Source: Rhodanobacter thiooxydans
Lineage (GTDB): Bacteria > Pseudomonadota > Gammaproteobacteria > Xanthomonadales > Rhodanobacteraceae
Length of the DNA: 64,000 nt
Assembly (NCBI RefSeq): GCF_030291135.1
Contig: NZ_CP127409.1
Coordinates: forward strand, 3,452,422 to 3,516,421
Direction: 5' to 3'
The position numbers and the translations under genes are program-made. The notes beneath the pieces are model-generated. The model worked only from the letters and a program-made list of their open reading frames with translations. It searched no databases and was not told the origin of the DNA. The stretch's first letter is position 1. The number at the start of each line of letters is the position of its first letter. Positions 17,641-26,718 of this stretch are shown one piece after another.

Positions 17641-17919
17641 ATGAAGAAACTCGCCGCTCTTATCGCTCTTGCCGCCGCCCTCTCCACACCCGCATGGGCG
17701 GCCACGAAGACCGCCACCCTATCGGTGTCCGGTATGACGTGTGCCGCGTGTCCCGTCACCGTCAAGAAAGCGCTGTCCAAGGTCCCCGGTGTCGAAAAGA
17801 CCGAGATCCTGTTCGACAAGAAGGAAGCCGTCGTGACCTTCGATGACGCCAAGACCAGCGCCCAGGCGCTCGTCAGCGCCACGACGGATGCGGGCTACCC
17901 CTCCACCGTCAAGAACTGA
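17641..17919 (+). CDS. merP: Periplasmic mercury-binding protein MerP
   Basis: A 92-residue protein with a cleavable signal peptide (MKKLAALIALAAALSTPAWA) and a single heavy-metal-associated ferredoxin-like domain containing GMTCAACP, the two cysteines that bind Hg(II). It scavenges mercury in the periplasm and hands it to MerT. GGAGG lies seven bases upstream of the ATG. It is the third intact step in the mer operon. Confidence 0.97.
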   Translation: MKKLAALIALAAALSTPAWAATKTATLSVSGMTCAACPVTVKKALSKVPGVEKTEILFDKKEAVVTFDDAKTSAQALVSATTDAGYPSTVKN

Positions 17920-17938
17920 AGCGTCCAAGGCCATTCCC

Positions 17939-18367
17939 ATGTCCCTTCCTAATCCTCTTACGCGCACGGCCGACAAAGCCGGCGTGATCGGTGCCATCGT
18001 CACGGCGATGGGCTGCGCGGCGTGCTTTCCCGCCCTCGCCAGCCTGGGTGCCGCCATCGGGCTGGGCTTTTTGAGCCAGTACGAGGGCGTGTTCATCCGT
18101 TACCTGCTGCCGCTGTTCGCCGTCATCGCCTTGCTGGCCAATGTGATCGGCGGACTTCGTCATCGGCAATGGCCACGGATGGTCCTTGGCATGATCGGTC
18201 CCGTCCTGGTGCTGGCGGCCGCCTTGCTCATGAGCACCATGGGGATGCCCACGGCGTTGTTGCTCTATCCCGGTCTGGTGTTGATGGTCGCGGTATCGAT
18301 CTGGGATTTGGTATCCCCGCCAGGAAAAAGTCACGGCGGAGCGAACCGAGACCCCACCTGTTGCTGA
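17939..18367 (+). CDS. merC: Inner-membrane mercury transporter MerC
   Basis: A 142-residue four-helix membrane protein closely similar to Tn21 MerC: VIGAIVTAMGCAACFPALAS, then LGAAIGLGFLSQYEGVFI, and SIWDLVSP near the end. The Cys pair in the first helix (GCAAC) and the terminal CC (DPTCC) are the expected mercury ligands. The ATG at 17939 was chosen because it starts the conserved region; an in-frame ATG at 17843 lies inside merP. It provides a second uptake route next to MerT. Confidence 0.94.
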   Translation: MSLPNPLTRTADKAGVIGAIVTAMGCAACFPALASLGAAIGLGFLSQYEGVFIRYLLPLFAVIALLANVIGGLRHRQWPRMVLGMIGPVLVLAAALLMSTMGMPTALLLYPGLVLMVAVSIWDLVSPPGKSHGGANRDPTCC

Positions 18368-18468
18368 GTGGCCGCCATGACCTCCCACTGGCGGGGTTCT
18401 TGGATCAAGCCCGCGAATAGCTAGCGACCAGACCAGACCCCTCGGCATTACATCCGAGGATGAAACAC

Positions 18469-18570
18469 ATGAAGGCGTGGCTGATTGCCAAGAAAACCGA
18501 CCTCATCACAGCGGCGATCGTCATCGGCATCGTGCTTCTGTTGATCGTCGTGGTGCCCTATTGCTGCTGA
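18469..18570 (+). CDS. 33-residue transmembrane microprotein ending in Cys-Cys
   Basis: A very short gene lies between merC and merA: MKAWLIAKKTDLITAAIVIG followed by IVLLLIVVVPYCC and a stop. GAGGA sits eight bases before the ATG at 18469; an in-frame ATG at 18460 overlaps that site and is less likely. The product is one basic N-terminal stretch plus one hydrophobic helix ending in a vicinal cysteine pair, the same ligand type used by MerT and MerC. It resembles a minimal MerF/MerE-like helix but is much shorter than either. Co-transcription with mer genes is expected. A role in mercury transfer across the membrane is inference. Confidence 0.65.
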   Translation: MKAWLIAKKTDLITAAIVIGIVLLLIVVVPYCC

Positions 18571-20400
<1,830 letters not shown>

Positions 20401-20523
20401 ATACGAGGCGACCATTGGACGTCGAAATCTCGATCATAGGCGTTGGAAAATCAGATTGAATTGAAATGGCCGTCACGCGTTACCAGCAACGATCCGCTTA
20501 CCGTTAATTACTGGAGAGGCGCC

Positions 20524-21870
20524 ATGGCCAAGCCATACGATCTTGTGGTGATTGGGACCGGAACAGCGGCCATGGTGGCTGCGAAGCGGATTCGCGCAGC
20601 CGGTTGGCGCGTTGCGGTTATCGATTGCCGTCCCTTCGGTGGCACCTGCGCCTTGCGTGGTTGTGATCCCAAAAAGATGCTCATCGGCGGTGTGGAGGCC
20701 ACCGACCACGTCCGTCGGATGCAGGGCAAGGGCGTGGCCGGAAACGTCACGATCGATTGGCCCGATTTGATGGCGTTCAAGCGCAGCTTCACCGATCCCG
20801 TGCCGGCGAACCATGAACAGCGGTATCGCGAAAAAGGGATCGATACCTATCATGGGCAAGCCCGGTTCACGGGCCCCAACACCATCGCGGTCGGTGAGGA
20901 TCGCCTCGATGCCAAACACGTAGTGATTGCCTCCGGTGCGGAGCCCGTCAAACTGCATATCCCGGGCGAAGAGCACCTGGTCACCAACGAGGACTTCCTG
21001 GCGCTGCCGGCGCTACCAAGACGCATCGTGCTCGTCGGTGGTGGCTACATCGCTGCCGAGTTCTCGCACATCGCGGCTCGCGCCGGTGCGCAGGTGACCA
21101 TTCTTCAGCACGGCGCGCGCCTGTTGAATGGCTTTGACCCCGACCTCGTCGGCTGGCTCATGCCGGCGTTCGATATCCTCGGCGTGGATGTGCGTCTGGA
21201 AACCACGGTCACCGCGATCGAAAAAACAGCCGCCGGCTTCCGTGTGCGTTCAACTTCCCATGGTGAGACAACGACGATCGATGCCGATCTCGTCGTCCAC
21301 GCCGCCGGGCGAGCGCCTGCACTGGAGTCGCTTGACCTCGAAGCGGCAGGGATCGCCAATGATCACGGCCGTCTGATTCTCAACGAATACCTGCAGAGCG
21401 TGTCCAATCCTGCCGTTTTCGCTGCGGGAGATGCCGCCCAGGTAGGGCCGCCGTTGACACCCGTATCGAGCCACGACGCCCACGTGGTGGCCGCCAATCT
21501 CCTCAAAGGCAATCATCGGCTACCTGATTATCGAGGTGTGCCGAGCGTCGTCTTCACCATCCCGCCCATGGCGACCGTGGGGCTGAGCGAAGCCAAAGCC
21601 CGCGAACAAGGGCTGAAGTTCACGATGAAATCGCAAAAGGCCTCAGACTGGTTCACGGCACGCCAAGCGGCCGAGCCCGTCTACGGATTCAAGGTGTTGG
21701 TGGACGAGGCTAGCGACCGCATTTTGGGTGCCCATCTCGTGGGTCCGCATGCAGAGGAGGTCATCAATCTCTTCGCACTAGCGATCCGCCACGATCTCAC
21801 CGCTGCGGACCTGAAGAACACGATATTCGCCTACCCAACGGGCGCCTTCGACATTGGCTACATGGTCTGA
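20524..21870 (+). CDS. Flavoprotein disulfide reductase (MerA/glutathione-reductase family)
   Basis: A 448-residue pyridine nucleotide-disulfide oxidoreductase. An FAD fold (YDLVVIGTGTAAMVAAKRIR) is followed by a redox motif GGTCALRGCDPKK (C-x4-C), an NADPH fold (IVLVGGGYIAAEFSHIAARA), an FAD-binding box (NPAVFAAGDAA) and a C-terminal dimerisation domain (LGAHLVGPHAEEVINLFALA). It lacks the NmerA domain and terminal CC of mercuric reductase, so it is not a second MerA; a thiol or glutathione-type reductase supporting mercury stress is more likely. The ATG at 20524 has GGAGAGG upstream and follows merA by 123 bases. The substrate is unknown. Confidence 0.85.
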   Translation: MAKPYDLVVIGTGTAAMVAAKRIRAAGWRVAVIDCRPFGGTCALRGCDPKKMLIGGVEATDHVRRMQGKGVAGNVTIDWPDLMAFKRSFTDPVPANHEQRYREKGIDTYHGQARFTGPNTIAVGEDRLDAKHVVIASGAEPVKLHIPGEEHLVTNEDFLALPALPRRIVLVGGGYIAAEFSHIAARAGAQVTILQHGARLLNGFDPDLVGWLMPAFDILGVDVRLETTVTAIEKTAAGFRVRSTSHGETTTIDADLVVHAAGRAPALESLDLEAAGIANDHGRLILNEYLQSVSNPAVFAAGDAAQVGPPLTPVSSHDAHVVAANLLKGNHRLPDYRGVPSVVFTIPPMATVGLSEAKAREQGLKFTMKSQKASDWFTARQAAEPVYGFKVLVDEASDRILGAHLVGPHAEEVINLFALAIRHDLTAADLKNTIFAYPTGAFDIGYMV

Positions 21871-21954
21871 GCGCACGTCTCGATCACTTTCGTGTTGGCG
21901 TTGCTGACCGACGTGCCTGACGTGATCTTGGGGCGATACGCGGGACGTTTTGAG

Positions 21955-22150
21955 CTATGCAGTCCGGACTTTACGCTTTGGTTTGGTGGCGGCAGTCGTT
22001 GGCTTGCATGAGGTCGTGGCGACTGCGCAGCTACCGCCGGAGTGACTGCAGCAATGGTCGGCGCGATAGTCAATCAGGTCGTTCATGGCTTCGATCGCGG
22101 GGGCGTAGTAGATGAAGCGGCCATTCTGCTGGCTGGTCACGAGACGCAAC
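21955..22150 (-). pseudogene. C-terminal remnant of an ArsR-family regulator
   Basis: The frame reads LRLVTSQQNGRFIYYAPAIE and AMNDLIDYRADHCCSHSGGS, the wing and C-terminal helix of ArsR/SmtB repressors, with a cysteine-rich tail typical of arsenic sensors. The N-terminal helices and recognition helix are missing: upstream of about 22150 the homology is lost. It is probably a fragment left by rearrangement, perhaps from the same ars operon whose other remnant lies at 15.4-16.0 kb. Confidence 0.6.
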
Positions 22151-22251
22151 AGCTTCGATTCAGCTGGATGGCGGACGCGACACCGCTGCCGTCTTCGGCG
22201 ATGCGAAGATGACGACGGCGCTGCTCGGGCACCTGAACACGTGAGCTGCGT

Positions 22252-23478
22252 TCAGTGTATGCCTTCCGCCCTCGTATTGGCCTCTTCCGGCGCGCTACTG
22301 AGCGGAATCTCCGCGCTGAACCATCCGATGGACAGCGCGGTCGCCAACGCTTGAACCATGACGAAGATGCCAAGCGCCATCCCGAACCCAAGCCGAAGCG
22401 CCTCGCCGAACAGGAGGCTACCCACGCCGAATCCAGCGAACAGTGCGAAGACGTTCAAGCCCATCGCCTGTCCCGGGCGCTTTCCTCCAAGCGCGGTGAC
22501 GATGCCCCCGAAGAGGGGCTGCGTCATGTCGTAGCCGAGAGAAAGGACGGTCACGGCCACAATCGCGAGTATCAGGGGACCGTTGAAAATCAGGGTAGCG
22601 GCACCTAGGGCACCCAACCCGAGCCCGATGGGCAACAACCTGGCGCGCCCCCAGCGGTCGGCGGCCCGGCCGATCAGCGGGCCGAACAAGAAACCAGGAA
22701 TCCCGTAGCCGAGCAGGGCTACACCAATCCCTACGGGGCCAAGACCGTAACGCTGCTCGAAATAGACACCGAGCCACGTGAAGACGCCAGAGTGAAAAAT
22801 CGAATTGACGAAAACATAGCCATAAGTGCGCTGCCCCCGCGGAGTGCCGATGAGATCGCGATATCCGAGGAATAGCTCTCCCATCGTCTCGGGAACAGCC
22901 TTCCTCGTCGAGGAAATAAGTGAACGGTGGAGCAGCAACACCACGAACACACCCACGGCGGCCAAGGCGACCAAAACAAAGAGGCCGCGCCAACCAAGCA
23001 GAGGCTCCAGCACGGCACCGAAAGTCGAGCCGAAAGCCATGCCACCGGCCATCGCTCCGAACAGCCAGCCGAGGGGCCGTCCACGTTGTTCGTACGGATA
23101 CAGGCTGCCGATGAGCACCAAGGCGAGCGGCACGACGCCACTGGCACCCAGGCCGGTCAGGGTACGCCACAGCGTCAGCTGCCCGATCGATTGCGCGCCT
23201 GCGGTGAGTGCCGTAAGCACCGCGAACATAGCCAGCGACGCAAAGATGAGACGCTGAATGCCGATTCGATCCGCAAGGAGCCCAAAGACCAGCGTCGCCA
23301 CGCCGTAAGGGATGAGGTAGGCGGGAACAATCACGCCAATCGCTTGGACGGACGTTCCAAAGCTTGTCGACAGCACCGGAATGATCGGCGCCACCATGTA
23401 AGCCTGAAAAAAGATGATGAAGGTTGCCAGCGCGAGCGCCCTGAGCAGGCGTTCGCGTTCGTCGGTTGTGGTCAGCAT
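22252..23478 (-). CDS. Major facilitator superfamily transporter
   Basis: A 408-residue membrane protein with about twelve hydrophobic helices. The MFS loop-2/3 signature is seen as GLLADRIGIQRLIF and repeated in the second half as GRAADRWGRARLLPIG. Its general pattern is that of drug/proton antiporters of the DHA1 type, but no substrate can be read. It is the most distal gene on the minus strand of the 25.4-22.2 kb string, 86 bases after the CcdA-like gene, and may be co-transcribed with it. The neighbourhood suggests export of a metal-related or thiol-related compound. Confidence 0.85.
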   Translation of the reverse strand: MLTTTDERERLLRALALATFIIFFQAYMVAPIIPVLSTSFGTSVQAIGVIVPAYLIPYGVATLVFGLLADRIGIQRLIFASLAMFAVLTALTAGAQSIGQLTLWRTLTGLGASGVVPLALVLIGSLYPYEQRGRPLGWLFGAMAGGMAFGSTFGAVLEPLLGWRGLFVLVALAAVGVFVVLLLHRSLISSTRKAVPETMGELFLGYRDLIGTPRGQRTYGYVFVNSIFHSGVFTWLGVYFEQRYGLGPVGIGVALLGYGIPGFLFGPLIGRAADRWGRARLLPIGLGLGALGAATLIFNGPLILAIVAVTVLSLGYDMTQPLFGGIVTALGGKRPGQAMGLNVFALFAGFGVGSLLFGEALRLGFGMALGIFVMVQALATALSIGWFSAEIPLSSAPEEANTRAEGIH

Positions 23479-23564
23479 CAGGCTTCGCCTATGTGCGCAA
23501 TCAAATTCATTCGAGATGGGCTGTCTGGTTCGCTCTATGGGAAGCTCGTGTCCTTGACGTCAAT

Positions 23565-24260
23565 TCAGCTCGCCAAAGCCGGTAACCAGAAGAAGTACGC
23601 ATTGAGCATGTATAGCCCCATAGCAATGAGGGTCGCCGCACCGGCAATTTCGAAGACGCGACGGTAGGCCGAGACGAACCGGAGGTTCTCCAGCCAGCCC
23701 AGCGACCACGCACCCACGGCCAGCGGTACGGCACGCCCCAATGCAAAGGCCAGCAACAGCAGTGCGCCAAACCAGGGCGATCCGAGACTTGCTACCACCC
23801 CCAACAGCACGGCCAACGCCGGCGTGCATATCGGGCAGATCGCGATGGAAAAAGGGATACCCAGAAGGAACGCGCCGAAGGAACTGTTCGGGCGCTTCAC
23901 TTTGAAGGTGAATGCTGGCAGCGGAATGCGTAGCCATCCCGGCCACATCAGTCCGAGTACGATCAGCACCGGACCGATCAGCACGCCCCACTTGCGATCC
24001 AGCAGCTTCTGCACGCCCAGGCCACCGAATCCGGCGACGAGGCCGAGCACGACATGGATCACGATCATCCCGAGAATGAACATGGCGGCGAAGACAAACG
24101 CCTGCCGGCTCGTGCGGGCTTTGGTCACATAGGCCAGCGAGACCGGGATGGCGGCTATCGCCACCGGATTGAAACTGAAAACGAGGCCCGCAAGAAAACT
24201 GGTCACGACGGCAGCCGTACCCGCGTGTTCAACAGCGAGGCGAAGCGAGTCGACGTCCAC
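23565..24260 (-). CDS. CcdA/DsbD-type thiol-electron transfer membrane protein
   Basis: A 231-residue protein with about six membrane helices related to CcdA and the DsbD transmembrane domain (FLAGLVFSFNPVAIAAIPVS at the start, FSIAICPICTPALAVLLGVV in the middle). Members of this family carry electrons from cytoplasmic thioredoxin to periplasmic thiol proteins through a Cys pair. Here CPIC is obvious, whereas the usual first-helix Cys next to Pro is replaced (SFNPVA), so the chemistry may differ. It starts one base after the stop of a CxxC mini-protein that would be its natural partner. A role in metal or mercury detoxification is inferred from context. Confidence 0.8.
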   Translation of the reverse strand: MDVDSLRLAVEHAGTAAVVTSFLAGLVFSFNPVAIAAIPVSLAYVTKARTSRQAFVFAAMFILGMIVIHVVLGLVAGFGGLGVQKLLDRKWGVLIGPVLIVLGLMWPGWLRIPLPAFTFKVKRPNSSFGAFLLGIPFSIAICPICTPALAVLLGVVASLGSPWFGALLLLAFALGRAVPLAVGAWSLGWLENLRFVSAYRRVFEIAGAATLIAMGLYMLNAYFFWLPALAS

Positions 24261-24261
24261 G

Positions 24262-24522
24262 TTAATTCACTTCCTTGCTGCGTTCGGAAAGTGCTGCACA
24301 GAGCTGCCATCGGGTGGGCAACGAGGTGAAGACGAGCTCGCCGTCGATGGCGACCGCCGGCAACGTCAGAACGCCCAATTGCACGGCGTAGTCCAGCTCA
24401 TCGAGTACATTGAGTTCCCGCCAATCCAAGTCCGCGACGATCTCAAACGCAGCGGTCTTGAGGCCATCACGCGCCTCGGCACAGCGGTCGCAGCCAGGCG
24501 AGTAGAAAAGTTCGAGCTTCAT
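24262..24522 (-). CDS. Glutaredoxin/thioredoxin-like mini-protein with CxxC
   Basis: An 86-residue cytoplasmic thioredoxin-fold protein: MKLELFYSPGCDRCAEARDG has the CxxC redox site, and LGVLTLPAVAIDGELVF supplies the cis-proline. The start at 24522 was preferred to an upstream in-frame start at 24549 because the fold begins with MKLELFY. It lies between a MerR-type regulator and the CcdA-like gene with almost no spacing, so all three are probably one transcript. It likely shuttles electrons or metal ions to or from the membrane protein. Confidence 0.82.
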   Translation of the reverse strand: MKLELFYSPGCDRCAEARDGLKTAAFEIVADLDWRELNVLDELDYAVQLGVLTLPAVAIDGELVFTSLPTRWQLCAALSERSKEVN

Positions 24523-24526
24523 GCAG

Positions 24527-24949
24527 TCATCGGCCAGTCGTCGTTGCAATGTTGGCTTTTTCCAGCCCAGCGAGGATCGGGCACTCGACGACGGGATGAC
24601 TTTCCTCGCTGCAATCGTTGATCAGTTTGTCGAGTGCTTTCGACATCGACTTCATGAGCCGTATCTTGCCTTCGATCCGCAACTTTTTTTCGATGGCAAG
24701 TCGGCGCACGTCCCCACAGCAAGCGGCCTGCTCGGATCGCAATGCCAGCAGCTCGCGAATTTCGGCCAGCGTGAAACCACATTGCTGCGCCTGACGAATG
24801 AAGCCGACGCGTTGCACGGACTCTGGTCGGTAGAGCCGATAGCCGGCGCCGCTCTTCGCATCCGGTACGATCAATCCTTCCTGCTCGTAGTAACGCAGGG
24901 CCTCAGTGCTGATGGAGGCGAGGCCGGCCAATTTGCCGATCGTGAACAT
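24527..24949 (-). CDS. MerR-family metal-responsive regulator (ZntR/CadR-like)
   Basis: A 140-residue regulator. The DNA-binding part (FTIGKLAGLASISTEALRYY) is followed by a dimerisation helix and a cysteine set (SEQAACCGDVR; NDCSEESHPVVECPIL) placed like the metal ligands of ZntR, PbrR and CadR. Its loop has nine residues between the last two cysteines, one more than MerR. The start was set at 24949 (MFTIGK) rather than an upstream in-frame codon. Its probable target is the MerR-type promoter at 25395-25426 upstream of the CxxC protein. Inducer unknown: Zn, Cd, Pb or Hg are all possible. Confidence 0.85.
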   Translation of the reverse strand: MFTIGKLAGLASISTEALRYYEQEGLIVPDAKSGAGYRLYRPESVQRVGFIRQAQQCGFTLAEIRELLALRSEQAACCGDVRRLAIEKKLRIEGKIRLMKSMSKALDKLINDCSEESHPVVECPILAGLEKANIATTTGR

Positions 24950-24973
24950 GATGATCTCGATGGTGATGGGCAA

Positions 24974-25033
24974 TTAAAAAAAATAAGTGGTGACCGGCCG
25001 CGGAGCCTTTCGGCGACTCCCCGGCTGGTCACC
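24974..25033 (-). terminator. Strong intrinsic terminator after the thioredoxin-like gene
   Basis: On the minus strand GGTGACCAGCCG...CGGCCGGTCACC forms a long stem, with an inner GGAG/CTCC pair, followed by an A/T-rich tail that includes eight consecutive T residues. It lies between the CxxC protein gene (stop 25040) and the regulator gene, so the metal-induced transcript probably ends here or is only partly read through. Confidence 0.8.
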
Positions 25034-25039
25034 CACCGG

Positions 25040-25306
25040 TTACGAGGACCGACCCAGACCCGCAACGCGCAGGATCGCTTCGTCGATCCCGCGTCCTTCA
25101 CAGCAGGCCGCGAGCTTGCCATCGATGACCACGGCCGGCACCGATCGAATGCCGAGGGTCTTTGCCCGTTTGGCGGCGTTGATGTCCTTCATGTCGTGCA
25201 CGGTGACCTCGCAGGACGAACAGGCCACACGCTCGACCAGCGCCACTGCCTCATCGCAGACTGCGCAGCCGGCACTGAATACTTCCACTTTGCGTTTCGT
25301 GTTCAT
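25040..25306 (-). CDS. Thioredoxin-fold protein with CAVC site
   Basis: An 88-residue protein: MNTKRKVEVFSAGCAVCDEA gives a CxxC active site, and LGIRSVPAVVIDGKLAACCE gives the cis-proline plus an extra Cys pair. A further CSSC lies in the middle (VERVACSSCEVTV), making it unusually rich in thiols for its size. AAGGAG precedes the ATG at 25306. It is the first gene after a MerR-type promoter and is followed by a strong terminator, so it should be the most highly induced gene of the module. It may buffer or reduce a thiophilic metal. Confidence 0.85.
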   Translation of the reverse strand: MNTKRKVEVFSAGCAVCDEAVALVERVACSSCEVTVHDMKDINAAKRAKTLGIRSVPAVVIDGKLAACCEGRGIDEAILRVAGLGRSS

Positions 25307-25394
25307 GGTTTGCTCCTTGAATGGCTATCGCCCTCGACTCTCTCTCGGCGCGGCAACGAGGCGAACCGCTGTCGGGCCATATCGCGATAGTCCC

Positions 25395-25426
25395 AGGCTA
25401 AACCTTCAAGTTAACCCCAGAGTCAA
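25395..25426 (-). promoter_or_regulatory. MerR-family promoter with 20-bp spacer
   Basis: Read on the minus strand, TTGACT (25426-25421) and TAGCCT (25400-25395) are separated by 20 bp, CTGGGGTTAACTTGAAGGTT, which holds an imperfect dyad. A 20-bp spacer and TTGACTCTGG start are like the zntA promoter activated by ZntR. It points at the CxxC gene at 25306 and is the likely target of the regulator at 24527. Confidence 0.75.
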
Positions 25427-25578
25427 GAGGTTTTATTGGATGCTCCTGCCGTAGGTACCATCACTTCTCTGGACCCACTACAACGCGCCCACGGACACGC
25501 CTAAACGTTCTTCTGAGTGATAGGCGGGCTCCACGCATCGATGGCGGAAGGCACTCTCCGAACGATGCGCGACAGGGC

Positions 25579-25857
25579 CTACGGCTCATGACGAAATTCC
25601 ACCAACTCGCCCATCGAAGCTAAACCGTCTTCAAGCGTGGCCCGTGCCTTATGCGCGGAGAGAATTTCATCGATCCAAACGGATCCGCTTCTCCTTTCGC
25701 TGTAATAGGGTTTTCCCTTAGTGAGGGTGTCCTGCCCGCTGATCGCCTCGTTGCATGCCTGCTGAAATGGCGGCAGGCAGGATGCGACAGGCATGACGCC
25801 GGTGAAGTGCGTCGGCTGGATGTTGTAGCCACGCCCTGACCGCTCCGCCGTGGGCGC
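25579..25857 (-). CDS. Uncertain small open frame
   Basis: A minus-strand frame ends LPPFQQACNEAISGQDTLTK ... DEILSAHKARATLEDGLASM ... EFRHEP. The last 71 residues (from an ATG at about 25794) have a balanced, protein-like composition, and no convincing alternative gene covers this stretch. The frame continues upstream into the next gene, where it is clearly a shadow. No family was recognised, and no good ribosome site was found. It may be the 3' remnant of a lost gene. The region 25307-25578 beside it holds only the MerR-type promoter. Confidence 0.3.
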   Translation of the reverse strand, partial: APTAERSGRGYNIQPTHFTGVMPVASCLPPFQQACNEAISGQDTLTKGKPYYSERRSGSVWIDEILSAHKARATLEDGLASMGELVEFRHEP

Positions 25858-25895
25858 CGCGGAACATGCTTTGGCGGCCTTGTCGTCGTGTCCGT

Positions 25896-26237
25896 TCAGT
25901 CCGCGCGCCGCGCGTGATCGGTCCGCTTCGCCGTGCCCTGGGTCAGCTCGGCACGCACGCAGTGCGCGTCGATGATCGACGTTACCGTGGCATACCCCGC
26001 CACCGCGAACTGTTGGCGGGGCAGCCCTTTGTTGGGAACCACGAAGGATGTCCGCAGGACCTCCAGTCGCGCACCAACCGCCGGCAGCGGCGTGACTCGA
26101 TAACAGACGTCCAAACGCTGGCCATCCACATGGCCAACCCAACCATCGGTGTAAGAATCGGCCGCGTACGCGACGCTACCCATGGTGAGGCCCGCGAGCA
26201 GCAGCGGGAGGCTGAGACAAGCAGCAAACGATTTCAT
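25896..26237 (-). CDS. Exported hypothetical protein after cusF
   Basis: A 113-residue protein with a clear signal peptide (MKSFAACLSLPLLLAGLTMG, then SVAYAADS). The mature part has two cysteines (LDVCYRVTPL and IDAHCVRAEL) that could form a disulfide. No family was recognised. The ATG at 26237 was chosen since it begins the signal peptide and GGAGAACG lies upstream. A 10-bp perfect hairpin at 26271-26303 and another at 26319-26353 separate it from cusF, so it is probably not in the same transcript at the same level. The periplasmic location suggests an accessory role in metal handling. Confidence 0.65.
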   Translation of the reverse strand: MKSFAACLSLPLLLAGLTMGSVAYAADSYTDGWVGHVDGQRLDVCYRVTPLPAVGARLEVLRTSFVVPNKGLPRQQFAVAGYATVTSIIDAHCVRAELTQGTAKRTDHARRAD

Positions 26238-26270
26238 GGTCGTTCTCCATAAATGACAACCGCAACAAAC

Positions 26271-26303
26271 ACCGCCACGCGCACGCATAACGTGCGTGGC
26301 GGT
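26271..26303. other. Hairpin upstream of the exported hypothetical gene
   Basis: ACCGCCACGC and GCGTGGCGGT are perfect 10-base inverted arms around a 13-base loop. It has no T-run. It may be an operator or an mRNA structure in the leader of the gene at 26237. Confidence 0.45.
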
Positions 26304-26318
26304 ACTGCTTTCACGACC

Positions 26319-26353
26319 GCCGGCTGGCCCTCGACAGTTGGGGGCCAGCCGGC
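26319..26353 (-). terminator. Hairpin after cusF
   Basis: GCCGGCTGGCCC pairs with GGGCCAGCCGGC around a short loop, 12 bases after the stop of the cusF-like gene. No T-run follows, so it is a probable transcript-end or stabilising hairpin rather than a textbook terminator. Confidence 0.55.
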
Positions 26354-26364
26354 GACGTGGTCTG

Positions 26365-26715
26365 TCAACGTGCCGGACGGATCGCCGTCACCGTGCTGCC
26401 CGTGCTGGCCTGGTGGAAGGTGAATTGCACCTTATCGCCCACCTTCACGTGCGTCAGTAGCTCCGGCGAGGCCACCTTGAACGGCATCGTCATGGCCGGC
26501 CAGCCGATCGCGGCAATCGCCTCATGCTGCAGCGTGAGGGTGCCCTTGGCGGTGTCGACCGCCTTGACCACACCCACGCCCTGCACATCGGCGGGTGTGG
26601 CTTCGTGCATCCCAGCCATGCCCGGCATGTTGGGATCCATCTGCTGAGGGTTGGCAAACACCGGAGCAGTGAACAGCGCAGCGGTGATCGCGAGGGTGAT
26701 GTATGGCATTTTCAT
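26365..26715 (-). CDS. cusF: Periplasmic copper/silver chaperone CusF-like
   Basis: A 116-residue exported protein (MKMPYITLAITAALFTAPVFA) with a small beta-barrel domain. The CusF metal site is visible as LQHEAIAAIGWPAMTMPFKV, supplying the His, Trp and two Met ligands used for Cu(I)/Ag(I). A Met-rich linker (MDPNMPGMAGM) lies near the N-terminus. It delivers copper to CusB. It is the last gene of the cusCBAF operon, starting three bases after the cusA stop. Confidence 0.92.
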   Translation of the reverse strand: MKMPYITLAITAALFTAPVFANPQQMDPNMPGMAGMHEATPADVQGVGVVKAVDTAKGTLTLQHEAIAAIGWPAMTMPFKVASPELLTHVKVGDKVQFTFHQASTGSTVTAIRPAR

Positions 26716-26718
26716 GGG

